Shown piece by piece: positions 1 to 8,490 of a DNA stretch of 64,000 nt (position 1 is the stretch's first letter; every line of letters starts with the position of its first letter). The notes under the pieces were generated by a model. The model saw only the letters and a program-made list of their open reading frames with translations, was not told the origin of the DNA and ran no database searches. A program made the translations under genes and the position numbers. Origin of the DNA: Vibrio sp. 10N.261.45.E2 (lineage in GTDB: Bacteria > Pseudomonadota > Gammaproteobacteria > Enterobacterales > Vibrionaceae); the NCBI RefSeq assembly GCF_002875705.1, contig NZ_MCZZ01000093.1:62001-126000 (forward strand), written 5' to 3'.

Positions 1-1699
1 GGAAAATGTTCGCCGCTCTTGGGATCAGTTTGCCGTTAAAGAACTTAACTTATCGACAACCAATGCCGCTAACAAAGGCGATACTGAAGCCAACCTCGAT
101 ATGCTGTCGAACATGTTGTCATCGGTCGCTTCAAAGAAGATTCCGGAAAATCTCAACGAATGGTTTGATTCTGTTAAAACACTGGCTGATACACCAAATG
201 ATGTGGGTGCGCGTAAGGTCGTGCTAGAGAAAGCAGGGCTATTAACTAAAACGTTGAACGAATTTCATGAAACAGTGCGCCAACAGTCTGATTCTACGAA
301 TAAAAAATTAGACATGGGTATCGAGCGAGTAAACCAACTCGCGATCGAGATCCGTGACGTACAACGCTTAATGATGCGAACTCCTGGGCCACATAACGAC
401 CTTCGAGATCAGCACGAAAAGTTGATCAATGAGCTGTCTGGTTACACCAAAGTCACGGTAACGCCGCGCTCGAATGCCGAAGGATTTAACGTTCATATCG
501 GCAATGGCCACACCTTGGTCTCAGGTAGTGAAGCAAGCCAACTGAAAATGGTTGATGGCTTGCCCGATGCACATCAGCGTCGTTTGGCGATTGTTGAAGG
601 AAAATCCTTAAAGCCAATCACTAGCAGTGATATCGATGGAAAAATCGGTGCCATGCTCGATATGCGAGACGAGCATATTCCAGCAATCATGGATGAGCTT
701 GGACGTTTGGCGACGGCGTTCTCGTACAAGGTAAATAGTCTTCAAGAGCAAGGTTTGGATCTCAACGGCAACGTTGGCCAAGATATTTTCACCGATGTGA
801 ACTCTGAGCTAGTGGCAAAATCTCGTGTTACGGCTAGCGGGCAATCAAAAGCAGATGTTGCGGTATTCATTGATGATACTTCAGCTTTAAAAGGCGGTGA
901 GTACGGTCTTAAGTATGACGGCAGTGACTACGTCGTGACTAAGCCGAACGGTGAGACCGTTAAGATGGTAACCGACTCTAGCGGCAACGCATTTTATCTT
1001 GATGGAATGCGAGTGGAAGTGCGCAATCCTCCTGAACTTGGAGAGAAACTGTTACTGCGTCCAACGCGTAATTTTGCTGCTCAGATTCAGATGGAAACCA
1101 AAGATCCTAAAGACATTGCCGCGCAAAGTTACGAGGCATCGACCACGTTTGCCAAAGGTACTGCGGGGTTCAAAATTCTCGCGGCTGGTCAATTGCGTGA
1201 ATTCGAAGTGGTGGTATCACCCAAGGGTGAGCAATTTGCCGTTACCGACCCGAAGGGCAATATTTTAATGCAGCCTCAACCCTATCCGCCTGAAGGTCCA
1301 GTAACCATCAACGGAACAACGTTTGAGCTCACAGCGGGTGCGGTGGCAAACGATAAATTTACGGCAAACCTTGTCCCTTCAGAAGGCGACAACGGAAACC
1401 TGCGTAAGCTGCAAGATCTTCAAACAGGAAAGATCTTGAATGATGGTGAGTCTACGATTCTAGACCTTTACCACAACTTGAATACTAACACGGGCTTGAA
1501 GTCTTCAACGGCCAATCGCTTGAGTGATATTGCGACGTTAGAAAAACAGTCGGCTCAAGAACGTATTGCCTCTATCTCGGGGGTAAACCTCGATGAAGAA
1601 GCGGCAAATATGATGAAATTTCAGCAGGCGTATATGGCTTCGTCACGTATCATGCAAGCAGCCAACGATACGTTTAATACGATTTTGGCTCTGAGATAG
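1..1699 (+). CDS. flgK: Flagellar hook-associated protein 1 FlgK (5' end missing)
   Basis: FlgK is the first hook-filament junction protein, exported through the flagellar channel and capping the hook. The reading frame is open from base 2 to the TAG at 1697-1699, about 565 residues, so roughly the first 60 residues of a typical Vibrio FlgK lie before the window. The C-terminus has the hallmark D0 helix, with SGVNLDEEAANMMKFQQAY near residue 530 of the visible part and the ending NTILALR. An ATG at 101 is internal, not the start, because the frame continues upstream with FlgK-like sequence. flgL follows after 10 bases, so the two are co-transcribed from a promoter outside the window. Confidence 0.96.
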   Translation, partial: ENVRRSWDQFAVKELNLSTTNAANKGDTEANLDMLSNMLSSVASKKIPENLNEWFDSVKTLADTPNDVGARKVVLEKAGLLTKTLNEFHETVRQQSDSTNKKLDMGIERVNQLAIEIRDVQRLMMRTPGPHNDLRDQHEKLINELSGYTKVTVTPRSNAEGFNVHIGNGHTLVSGSEASQLKMVDGLPDAHQRRLAIVEGKSLKPITSSDIDGKIGAMLDMRDEHIPAIMDELGRLATAFSYKVNSLQEQGLDLNGNVGQDIFTDVNSELVAKSRVTASGQSKADVAVFIDDTSALKGGEYGLKYDGSDYVVTKPNGETVKMVTDSSGNAFYLDGMRVEVRNPPELGEKLLLRPTRNFAAQIQMETKDPKDIAAQSYEASTTFAKGTAGFKILAAGQLREFEVVVSPKGEQFAVTDPKGNILMQPQPYPPEGPVTINGTTFELTAGAVANDKFTANLVPSEGDNGNLRKLQDLQTGKILNDGESTILDLYHNLNTNTGLKSSTANRLSDIATLEKQSAQERIASISGVNLDEEAANMMKFQQAYMASSRIMQAANDTFNTILALR

Positions 1700-1709
1700 G
1701 AAGGTATAA

Positions 1710-2900
1710 ATGTTGAATCGTATCTCTAGCTTCCACAATTATCAGTCAGTACAAAATGACTTGCGCCGCCAAGAGAACAAGGTGCATCACAACCAAGCGC
1801 AACTCGCTTCAGGTAAGAAGTTACAATCGCCAAGTGATGACCCATTGGCTACGCACTATTTGCAGAATATTGGTCAGCAGTCAGAACAGCTTAAACAGTA
1901 TGTAGATGCGATTACTCTTGTAAGAAACCGTCTTGAACATCATGAGGTGTTGGTTTCTAACACTGAAGGCTTTGCTGACGAAGCAAAACGAACCGTGATG
2001 GAAATGATCAACGGTGCACTTTCTCCAGAAGACCGTCTAGCTAAGAAGCGTGAAATTCAAGAGTTGGCGAATAACTTCCTGCATTTAGTTAACTCTCAAG
2101 ATGAGTCAGGCAACTACACATTTGCAGGTACTAAGCCGAAGAATCAGCCTTTCTTTAGAGACAATCAGGGAAACGTGACTTATCAAGGCGATGATTACCA
2201 ACGCAAGATGCGTGTAGCAAGTAGCTTTGAAATGGCAATGAATGACCCGGGCAGCAAGATGTTTATGGAAATAGACAACCCGTTCGGTGACTACGAGCCA
2301 CAGTATGAGCTTGAATCTGCTTCTGAGTTGTTGCTAGAGCGCGCGACCAACAGAACTAAAGATTCATCAACGTACAAAGTGACGTTTGTCGATATGCAGA
2401 CCGGAAACTATGCCTACCAGCTTGAGAAAGATGGGACAGTCGTCGCCGCGGAAGATTTTGATCCTTCGACAGGCATTGTTTACGAAGGTCTGAATATTCA
2501 ACTTAAAGGCCAGATCACGAAAGGTGATTCGATCACCTTAGAGCCGAGAAAGACATTCTCCATCTTTGATACCTTTAAAGAAGCTGCTGAGCAAGCTGAA
2601 AACCCAGTATCAGATGCATCGGCTACGGCGAAATTGCATCAAGTGACAGAAGAGTTTCATGCTGCGTTTATCCATCTAACCAAGGCGAGAACCGATGTCG
2701 GTGCACGCTTGAGTACCTTGGATATTCAAGAGCAACAACATGAAGATTTTAAGTTGTCTTTGGCGAAAGCAAAAAGCAACTTTGAAGACTTGGATTATTC
2801 GAAAGCCATCATTGAATTCAATGAAAACTCTCGAGCACTCCAAGCTTCACAACAAGCGTTTGGCAAAACAAAAGACCTGACCTTGTTTAACTATATTTAA
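1710..2900 (+). CDS. flgL: Flagellar hook-associated protein 3 FlgL
   Basis: FlgL (396 aa) is the second hook-filament junction protein, sitting between FlgK and the first flagellin subunits. The N-terminus carries the flagellin-like D0/D1 helix with LASGKKLQSPSDDP at residues 32-45, and the C-terminus again forms a D0 helix (ALQASQQAF). The central 200 residues are the variable D2 region. An AGGAAGG ribosome binding site sits 6-7 bases before ATG 1710. Its length fits the Vibrio family. It ends the flgKL unit, and a 420-base gap with the next promoter follows. Confidence 0.96.
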   Translation: MLNRISSFHNYQSVQNDLRRQENKVHHNQAQLASGKKLQSPSDDPLATHYLQNIGQQSEQLKQYVDAITLVRNRLEHHEVLVSNTEGFADEAKRTVMEMINGALSPEDRLAKKREIQELANNFLHLVNSQDESGNYTFAGTKPKNQPFFRDNQGNVTYQGDDYQRKMRVASSFEMAMNDPGSKMFMEIDNPFGDYEPQYELESASELLLERATNRTKDSSTYKVTFVDMQTGNYAYQLEKDGTVVAAEDFDPSTGIVYEGLNIQLKGQITKGDSITLEPRKTFSIFDTFKEAAEQAENPVSDASATAKLHQVTEEFHAAFIHLTKARTDVGARLSTLDIQEQQHEDFKLSLAKAKSNFEDLDYSKAIIEFNENSRALQASQQAFGKTKDLTLFNYI

Positions 2901-3164
2901 TGATCAATCGGTATTGAGTGGTGAACGGCTGTTCATCACGGAGTCTATTCTTTGCCTTATGTGCTATGCCATACGTGCGAATGACTTCAATGCTTGCCGC
3001 TTTTTTGTACGAAACATTTTGTTTTTCAAGATAGCGGCAAAAAACGGCAATCAGGAGGGTATACGTTGTTCCACCCTCAAAGAGTAAACAATTACAATCG
3101 CGTTTAATTTTGTGTAAGTTTTTGATTTTTAATTAATTAAAAAATTATTTATACAAAATTAAAC
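2901..3164. other. Intergenic gap after flgL
   Basis: No gene is visible here. A small hairpin (GGTGAAC/GTTCATC, about 2921-2938) follows flgL but has no U-tract. Further on, TTGCCGCT at 2994-3001 is complementary to AGCGGCAA at 3033-3040. The stretch before the promoter (3110-3165) is very AT-rich, which suits activator or IHF-assisted sigma-54 transcription, but no defined site was identified. Confidence 0.5.
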
Positions 3165-3181
3165 TTGGCATACAACTTGTA
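3165..3181 (+). promoter_or_regulatory. Sigma-54 type promoter of the first flagellin
   Basis: The sequence TGGCATACAACTTGTA (3166-3181) fits the sigma-54 pattern TGGCACG-N4-TTGCW, with the -24 GG and a -12 GT (usually GC) at correct spacing. The expected start of transcription is near 3192, giving a leader of about 128 bases. In V. cholerae the essential flagellin flaA is the one read by sigma-54 with FlrC, which supports naming the downstream gene flaA. Confidence 0.75.
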
Positions 3182-3192
3182 TCTGTGTTGGT

Positions 3193-3320
3193 TATAAATG
3201 ATTAATACAGGTCTTAAACCCTGAATAGGGTTTATCGAGTAATACACGGTCAGTGCTTATCCATATGAGAGTAAAGCTGGCCGCTTCGCAGAAAGTTTGC
3301 GAACTCATAAGGAGAGCAAA
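3193..3320 (+). promoter_or_regulatory. Structured leader of the first flagellin
   Basis: Two hairpins lie in the predicted leader. The first has perfect 8-bp arms (TAAACCCT 3215-3222, AGGGTTTA 3227-3234) and a GAAT loop. The second (TTCGCA 3285-3290, TGCGAA 3298-3303) ends six bases before the AAGGAG ribosome binding site at 3309-3314. Such placement could affect translation or message stability; that role is inferred. Confidence 0.5.
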
Positions 3321-4457
3321 ATGGCTATCAATGTAAGCACTAACGTATCTGCTATGACAGCACAACGTTACCTGAATAAAGCGTCGAATGACTTAGCGAC
3401 TTCTATGGAGCGTTTGTCATCTGGTCACAAGATCAACAGCGCGAAAGACGATGCTGCGGGTCTGCAAATCTCGAACCGCTTAACAGCACAATCTCGTGGT
3501 CTTGATGTAGCAATGCGTAATGCTAACGACGGTATTTCGATTGCTCAAACCGCTGAAGGTGCGATGAATGAATCAACCAACGTACTACAACGTATGCGTG
3601 ATCTAGCGATTCAATCATCAAACGGCACTAACTCTCCAGCAGAGCGTACAGCACTGAATGAAGAGTCAATGGCACTTCAAGATGAGCTTAACCGTATCGC
3701 GGAAACAACCTCTTTTGGTGGCCGTCGTCTATTGAACGGTTCATTTGGTGAAGCGTCGTTCCAGATTGGTTCTAACTCTGGTGAAGCGATGATCATGGCG
3801 TTGACTAGCATTCGTGCAGATGATTTCCGCATGGGTGGTACTACGTTTGATTCAGAAAACGCGAAAGATAAAGATTGGCAAGTGCCGCCAACCGCAAGCG
3901 ATCTTAAGTTCGAATTTAAGACTAAAGCGGGCGAAGACATCATTCTAGATATCAACACCAAAGCGGGTGACGATATTGAAGAACTGGCGACTTACATTAA
4001 TGGTCAATCTGATCTAGTGAACGCATCGGTTACCGATGAAGGCCGCTTACAGCTGTTTGTTGCTGAACCTGATCTTGAGGGTTCAATGTCTATCTCTGGT
4101 GGACTAGCATCTGAGCTAGGTATTAAGAGTGAAGGCCGTGCTACATCAGTTCAAGATATCAGCCTAACAAGCGTTGCAGGCTCACAGAACGCAATCAGTG
4201 TGATTGATTCTGCAATGAAGTACGTAGATTCACAGCGTGCTGATTTGGGTGCGAAACAGAACCGTCTAAGCCACAGTATTAATAACTTGGCAAACGTACA
4301 AGAGAACGTAGACGCTTCTAACAGCCGAATCAAAGATACGGACTTTGCGAAAGAGACGACGCAAATGACCAAGTCACAAATTCTGCAACAAGCAGGTACT
4401 TCGATACTTGCTCAAGCAAAACAGTTGCCTAACTCTGCAATGACATTGTTGCAATAG
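3321..4457 (+). CDS. flaA: Flagellin, sigma-54-driven core subunit (FlaA-like)
   Basis: This 378-aa flagellin is a filament subunit of the polar flagellum. The conserved N-terminal D0/D1 ([38 protein letters not shown] at about 34-53) and C-terminal D0 ([20 protein letters not shown], ending TLLQ) flank a shorter variable core. ATG 3321 is chosen over an upstream ATG at 3297 because it has AAGGAG 6 bases before it and gives the family-standard N-terminus. It differs from the next two flagellins in its core and in its last residues (LLQ rather than LLG), and it alone has a sigma-54-type promoter, the pattern of V. cholerae FlaA. The symbol is by analogy. Confidence 0.88.
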   Translation: MAINVSTNVSAMTAQRYLNKASNDLATSMERLSSGHKINSAKDDAAGLQISNRLTAQSRGLDVAMRNANDGISIAQTAEGAMNESTNVLQRMRDLAIQSSNGTNSPAERTALNEESMALQDELNRIAETTSFGGRRLLNGSFGEASFQIGSNSGEAMIMALTSIRADDFRMGGTTFDSENAKDKDWQVPPTASDLKFEFKTKAGEDIILDINTKAGDDIEELATYINGQSDLVNASVTDEGRLQLFVAEPDLEGSMSISGGLASELGIKSEGRATSVQDISLTSVAGSQNAISVIDSAMKYVDSQRADLGAKQNRLSHSINNLANVQENVDASNSRIKDTDFAKETTQMTKSQILQQAGTSILAQAKQLPNSAMTLLQ

Positions 4458-4649
4458 TTATTGGTTGAACTTGCTGCTCGTGTTCAGACGTGAGCCATGC
4501 AGCAAAGGAAACTGGCAAGCATACTTACTATTGAGTGTTTAGCTCTCTCATCTCTCACCTGCTATCCATTTTTACGGTAAGAATGCAACGGCAAGTCGGA
4601 AATGTGTTCATTTCTCGATGATCTCCACACAGGCTCTGACGCGCCAACT

Positions 4650-4684
4650 AGCCCCGGTTCTCTCAAAGGAAAAGGGGCTTTTTC
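4650..4684 (+). terminator. Rho-independent terminator after first flagellin
   Basis: AGCCCC (4650-4655) pairs with GGGGCT (4674-4679), followed by a T-run to 4683. It lies about 190 bases past the stop codon, so the message has a long 3' untranslated region that also contains TTGCTGC/GCAGCAA complementarity (about 4470-4506). Confidence 0.7.
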
Positions 4685-4997
4685 CTTTCTGTGTTTCTTT
4701 TTTTTGCTATTTACTTCCCTGCGAATTTTCTCGCTCTACCTTTCTTAGATCTCTATTTGACTGCTCTTCTTCACGACAAATAATTTCATCTATTGCACAA
4801 AATTTGCCTACCCCGGAGATCTTTGATGATTGATCATTTCTCCACGTTGAGCAATTTAGACGGCGATTCGTACGTTTTTCAAACAGGTTAAGATCTTTTC
4901 TCAGTTGAAATCTATTGCTGTATTAGAAAATGATGAAAATTAAGTGACTGATAAATATAAAATTAATATTTTTTTTGTGGTTTTTTAAAAGTTTTTC
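4685..4997. other. Intergenic gap between first and second flagellins
   Basis: Pyrimidine-rich, then AT-rich sequence without a convincing gene, repeat or RNA. Short open frames here lack ribosome binding sites and family features. It ends at the sigma-28 promoter at 4998. Confidence 0.5.
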
Positions 4998-5024
4998 TAA
5001 AGCTTCTGAATTTTGAGCCGTTAT
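4998..5024 (+). promoter_or_regulatory. Sigma-28 (FliA) promoter of the second flagellin
   Basis: TAAAGCTT (4998-5005), 11 bases, then GCCGTTAT (5017-5024) closely matches the FliA consensus TAAAGTTT-N11-GCCGATAA with exact spacing. The transcript should start near 5031, about 75 bases before the ATG. Confidence 0.88.
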
Positions 5025-5050
5025 TAAAAGTAACTTTGAGAGAACTACTT

Positions 5051-5073
5051 GGTTTTCCGAGACGTCGGAAACC
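5051..5073 (+). promoter_or_regulatory. Leader hairpin of the second flagellin
   Basis: GGTTTTCCGA (5051-5060) and TCGGAAACC (5065-5073) form a 9-bp stem with a single bulge and a GACG loop, about 20 bases before the GGAG ribosome binding site (5094-5097). A role in message stability or translation control is possible but only inferred. Confidence 0.5.
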
Positions 5074-5105
5074 GCTATACCGGAAAATCAATTGGAGAAA
5101 TCACC

Positions 5106-6239
5106 ATGGCAGTGAATGTAAATACAAACGTTTCAGCGATGACAGCGCAACGTTACCTAAACAACGCAAACAGCGCACAACAAACATCAATGGAGCGTCT
5201 AGCTTCAGGTTCAAAAATCAACAGCGCAAAAGATGACGCTGCGGGCCTACAAATCTCTAACCGTTTGAACGTTCAGAGCCGCGGCCTTGATGTTGCAGTA
5301 CGTAACGCGAACGACGGTATCTCTATTGCACAAACTGCTGAAGGTGCAATGAACGAGACAACGAACATCCTGCAACGTATGCGTGATTTGTCTCTACAAT
5401 CTTCAAACGGCTCAAACTCAAAATCTGAGCGTGTAGCGATTCAAGAAGAAGTAACAGCTCTAAACGACGAACTAAACCGTATTGCGGAAACGACGTCTTT
5501 TGGTGGTAACAAGCTGCTTAACGGTACTCACGGTACTAAATCATTCCAAATCGGTGCGGATAACGGTGAAGCGGTAATGCTTCAACTGAAAGACATGCGC
5601 TCTGATAATGCTCAGATGGGTGGTAAGAGCTACCAAACTGAGAACGCGAAAGACAAAGACTGGAACGTTCAAGCGGGTTCTAACGACCTAAAATTGTCGT
5701 TCACTGATAACTTCGGTCAAGCACAAGAAATCGACATCAACGCAAAAGCGGGTGACGATATCGAAGAGCTAGCAACGTACATCAACGGTCAACAAGACTC
5801 TGTGAAAGCGTCTGTAACTGAAGATGGTAAGCTACAAATGTTTACTGGTAACAACAAAGTTGAAGGCGAAGTGGCATTCTCTGGCAGCCTTGCTGGCGAA
5901 CTAGGCATGCAACCTGGCAAAGACGTAACGGTTGATACTATCGACGTAACGTCTGTTGGTGGCGCACAAGAGTCTGTAGCAGTAATCGATGCGGCACTTA
6001 AGTATGTAGACAGCCACCGTGCTGAGCTAGGTGCTTTCCAAAACCGTTTCGACCACGCTATCAGCAACTTAGACAACATTAACGAGAACGTTAACGCATC
6101 TAAGAGCCGTATTAAAGATACCGATTTCGCGAAAGAAACGACTCAGATGACTAAGTCTCAGATTCTTTCTCAAGCTTCAAGCTCGATTCTTGCTCAAGCG
6201 AAGCAAGCGCCGAACTCGGCACTTAGCCTACTAGGTTAA
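5106..6239 (+). CDS. Flagellin (sigma-28 class)
   Basis: A 377-aa polar flagellin. The start ATG 5106 follows GGAG by 8 bases and gives the standard N-terminus [18 protein letters not shown]; the in-frame ATG at 5049 would add 19 non-flagellin residues that overlap the leader hairpin, so it is rejected. N- and C-terminal D0/D1 helices are nearly identical to the third flagellin (for example [20 protein letters not shown] near 325-344), with differences concentrated in the core around residues 165-270. In other vibrios these sigma-28 flagellins are individually dispensable accessory subunits. The exact paralogue letter (B, C or D) cannot be set from this window. Confidence 0.93.
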   Translation: MAVNVNTNVSAMTAQRYLNNANSAQQTSMERLASGSKINSAKDDAAGLQISNRLNVQSRGLDVAVRNANDGISIAQTAEGAMNETTNILQRMRDLSLQSSNGSNSKSERVAIQEEVTALNDELNRIAETTSFGGNKLLNGTHGTKSFQIGADNGEAVMLQLKDMRSDNAQMGGKSYQTENAKDKDWNVQAGSNDLKLSFTDNFGQAQEIDINAKAGDDIEELATYINGQQDSVKASVTEDGKLQMFTGNNKVEGEVAFSGSLAGELGMQPGKDVTVDTIDVTSVGGAQESVAVIDAALKYVDSHRAELGAFQNRFDHAISNLDNINENVNASKSRIKDTDFAKETTQMTKSQILSQASSSILAQAKQAPNSALSLLG

Positions 6240-6328
6240 TCGATTGAAAGGCTACGTTGACTATAATCATAAGCGTTAACGTTAGGCTTCCACAAATTAG
6301 CTCGTGGTGAGAGATGAGCGCTAAACAG

Positions 6329-6353
6329 ACCCAGCTTCGGCTGGGTTTTTTAT
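6329..6353 (+). terminator. Rho-independent terminator after second flagellin
   Basis: ACCCAGC (6329-6335), TTCG loop, GCTGGGT (6340-6346) and a T6 run. This is a classic tetraloop terminator. Confidence 0.93.
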
Positions 6354-6417
6354 TGCCTGTTATTTGGTGAGAAAGGGGCTTGGGGAACTGTAGTCTTGGT
6401 GACCAGAAGCAAAAAGC

Positions 6418-6530
6418 GAGATTCCCTATCACGTTCGTTCCTCACTGTAGGGCATTACGAGTTGCTCATAAACTAATGGGGGTATCTGCCGTCATTCCAG
6501 AATCGAGTAAAACGAGATATCAGGGATCTC
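6418..6530. repeat. MITE-like imperfect inverted-repeat element
   Basis: The left end (GAGATTCCCTATCACGTTCG, 6418-6437) resembles the reverse complement of the right end (6511-6530, AACGAGATATCAGGGATCTC), with GTCATTCC near 6491 inside. A related motif (AGATTCC, GTTCCTC, GGGAATGAC) occurs at 59592-59629 in this window, which suggests a dispersed intergenic family. No coding capacity is apparent. Assignment as a mobile-derived repeat is an inference. Confidence 0.5.
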
Positions 6531-6666
6531 TTTTCGTTTTATATTCAACACCACACTCAATAATCGAGAAGCCGGGAAATTTTAGCGCATATCGGTCGAT
6601 TAATTGAATGACGATCACACTTTTCCTTGTTGTTGAAAATAATACGAAAAAAAGCACATTTTTTAT

Positions 6667-6693
6667 TAAAGCTTCTAATTAAGGGGCCGTTAA
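6667..6693 (+). promoter_or_regulatory. Sigma-28 (FliA) promoter of the third flagellin
   Basis: TAAAGCTT (6667-6674), 11 bases, GCCGTTAA (6686-6693). This has the same -35 element and spacing as the promoter at 4998. The leader would be about 120 bases and contains a duplicated 48-bp unit. Confidence 0.88.
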
Positions 6694-6707
6694 AGGGATT
6701 GAGAGAA

Positions 6708-6803
6708 ATGATATGTACCAATGTAAGGTGAGAGAGACACTGGTGCGTAAACAAATTGATATGTATTTGTGTGAGGTGAGAGTCACATAGGTGCATTAAA
6801 AAA
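6708..6803 (+). repeat. Two imperfect 48-bp tandem units in flagellin leader
   Basis: Two units (6708-6755, 6756-6803) share TGATATGTA at their start, AGGTGAGAG in the middle and GGTGC near the end, at a constant offset of 48 bases. They fill the transcript leader between the sigma-28 promoter and the AAAGGAG ribosome binding site (6809-6815). Function unknown. Confidence 0.7.
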
Positions 6804-6822
6804 TGCCTAAAGGAGATCAACT

Positions 6823-7953
6823 ATGGCGATTAATGTAAGCACTAACGTGTCTGCAATGACGGCTCAGCGCTACCTAAATAGCGCGGCTGAAGGTACTCAA
6901 AAATCAATGGAGCGTTTGTCTTCTGGCTATAAAATCAATAGCGCAAAAGACGATGCTGCAGGCTTACAAATCTCTAACCGCTTAACGTCGCAAAGCCGTG
7001 GCCTAGATATGGCTGTGAAAAACGCGAATGACGGTATCTCTATTGCACAGACAGCTGAAGGTGCAATGAATGAGTCAACCAACATTCTGCAACGTATGCG
7101 TGACCTTTCTCTTCAATCTTCAAATGGTTCAAACAGCAAATCTGAGCGTGTTGCGATCCAAGAAGAAGTCTCTGCTTTAAATAAAGAACTTAACCGTATT
7201 GCTGAAACGACTTCTTTTGGTGGTAATAAGCTTCTTAACGGCTCTTACGGTAGCCAATCTTTCCAAATCGGTGCAGACTCTGGTGAAGCTGTAATGCTAT
7301 CAATGAGCAACATGCGTACTGATACCAAAGACATGGGCGGTAAGAGCTACGGTGTAGAAGAAGGCAAAGATGCTTCTTGGCGTGTAGGTGCTGGTGCTGA
7401 TCTAACGATCAAGTACAACGATAAGTTTGGTGAAGCTCAAGAGTTGTCAATTTCTGCGAAAGAAGGCAACGATATCGAAGAGCTAGCAACTTACATCAAC
7501 GGTCAAAGCCAAGACGTTAAAGCGTCTGTTGGCGAAGGCGGTAAACTACAACTTTTCGCTTCAAGCCAAAAAGTTGAAGGTGATGTTGAGTTTGGCGGCA
7601 GCCTTGCGGGCGAGCTAGGTATCGGTGCTGGTAAAGACGTTACCGTTAACGACATCGATGTCACTTCTGTTGCGGGTGCAAACGAAGCGGTATCTATCAT
7701 CGATGGCGCTCTAAAATCAGTGGATAGCCAACGTGCTTCTCTAGGTGCTTTCCAAAACCGTTTTGACCACGCAATCAGTAACTTAGACAACATCAACGAA
7801 AACGTTAATGCGTCTAAGAGCCGTATCAAAGATACCGATTACGCGAAAGAAACAACGGCTATGACTAAGTCTCAAATCCTACAACAGGCGAGTACTTCTA
7901 TCCTAGCTCAAGCAAAACAATCACCATCAGCAGCTCTAAGCTTATTGGGCTAA
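6823..7953 (+). CDS. Flagellin (sigma-28 class)
   Basis: A 376-aa polar flagellin starting at ATG 6823 behind a strong AAAGGAG. It begins [18 protein letters not shown], carries [20 protein letters not shown] in D1 and ends [11 protein letters not shown]. It is closer to the second flagellin than to the first, including the stretch of identical D0/D1 sequence at the C-terminus, which implies duplication and perhaps gene conversion. No second cluster of flagellin genes is visible here, though vibrios usually have one elsewhere. Confidence 0.94.
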   Translation: MAINVSTNVSAMTAQRYLNSAAEGTQKSMERLSSGYKINSAKDDAAGLQISNRLTSQSRGLDMAVKNANDGISIAQTAEGAMNESTNILQRMRDLSLQSSNGSNSKSERVAIQEEVSALNKELNRIAETTSFGGNKLLNGSYGSQSFQIGADSGEAVMLSMSNMRTDTKDMGGKSYGVEEGKDASWRVGAGADLTIKYNDKFGEAQELSISAKEGNDIEELATYINGQSQDVKASVGEGGKLQLFASSQKVEGDVEFGGSLAGELGIGAGKDVTVNDIDVTSVAGANEAVSIIDGALKSVDSQRASLGAFQNRFDHAISNLDNINENVNASKSRIKDTDYAKETTAMTKSQILQQASTSILAQAKQSPSAALSLLG

Positions 7954-7975
7954 ACTTACCTTAGTAAGTAGCGGT

Positions 7976-8001
7976 AAACTCTACTCTGGGTAGAGTTTTA
8001 C
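7976..8001 (+). terminator. Terminator-like hairpin between third flagellin and flaG
   Basis: AAACTCTAC (7976-7984), loop TCTGG, GTAGAGTTT (7990-7998), with only four T residues at the end. Because flaG lacks an obvious promoter of its own, this may be a leaky terminator giving abundant flagellin message and limited read-through. Confidence 0.65.
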
Positions 8002-8034
8002 TGTTTGGCTCATAAAGGAGGGAGGGAGAGTGTT

Positions 8035-8460
8035 ATGGAAATACCATCCAACGCATCGAACATCCAGCCTTATGGCTCACCTAATGGCATTAAAATTGCA
8101 AGCGATGAAGGTAGTAGTGCGTCGAGTGTTTCGCGACTAAAAGAAGCAACATCTTATGGCAAGGTAGAGAAATCGAAAGAGGAAGCTACCGAAGCGGCGA
8201 GTCAATTAGCTCAACATAGACAAGAGTTAAATGATGAAGAGCGAGTCAAAATGGTGGAGAAGGTAAACGAGTTTATCTCCTCTCTCAATAAAGGTGTGGC
8301 CTTTAAGGTCGATGAAGAGTCGGGGAGAGATGTGGTAACTATTTATGAGACCACAACAGGTGATATTATTCGCCAGATCCCTGACGAAGAAATGCTTGAA
8401 ATTCTAAGACGCCTAGCAGCCCAAAACTCGAATAGTCGAATAGTCGAATATTTGAGGTGA
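8035..8460 (+). CDS. flaG: FlaG family flagellar protein
   Basis: A small cytoplasmic or exported protein (141 aa) encoded between flagellins and the cap gene in Vibrio, Pseudomonas and relatives, where loss tends to lengthen filaments. The C-terminal half has the FlaG domain: VNEFISSLNKGVAFKVDEES then TGDIIRQIPDEEMLEILRRL. The N-terminal 60 residues are polar and low-complexity. ATG 8035 is chosen because a very strong AAGGAGGGAGG lies just before it; the ATG at 8005 is upstream of this site. fliD follows after 30 bases. Confidence 0.9.
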   Translation: MEIPSNASNIQPYGSPNGIKIASDEGSSASSVSRLKEATSYGKVEKSKEEATEAASQLAQHRQELNDEERVKMVEKVNEFISSLNKGVAFKVDEESGRDVVTIYETTTGDIIRQIPDEEMLEILRRLAAQNSNSRIVEYLR

Positions 8461-8490
8461 AGGTTTAAGTCGTATTATTGAGGTGATTTA

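Noticed and set aside
2994..3040. Complementary TTGCCGCT/AGCGGCAA after flgL as a terminator
   Set aside because: The loop is over 30 bases and no T-run follows on the plus strand.
4618..4833. 71-aa open frame after the first flagellin
   Set aside because: It runs through the terminator at 4650-4684 and has low-complexity, Ser/Phe-rich composition without a ribosome binding site.
6380..6607. 75-aa open frame between second and third flagellins
   Set aside because: It coincides with the MITE-like element; no protein features.
6557..6820. 87-aa open frame on the minus strand before the third flagellin
   Set aside because: It overlaps the sigma-28 promoter and the 48-bp repeats, has no ribosome binding site and no family features.
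7951..7978. Sigma-28-like TAAACTTA and GCGGTAAA before flaG
   Set aside because: Spacing is 12 rather than 11, the -10 is poor and it overlaps the flagellin stop codon and terminator stem.
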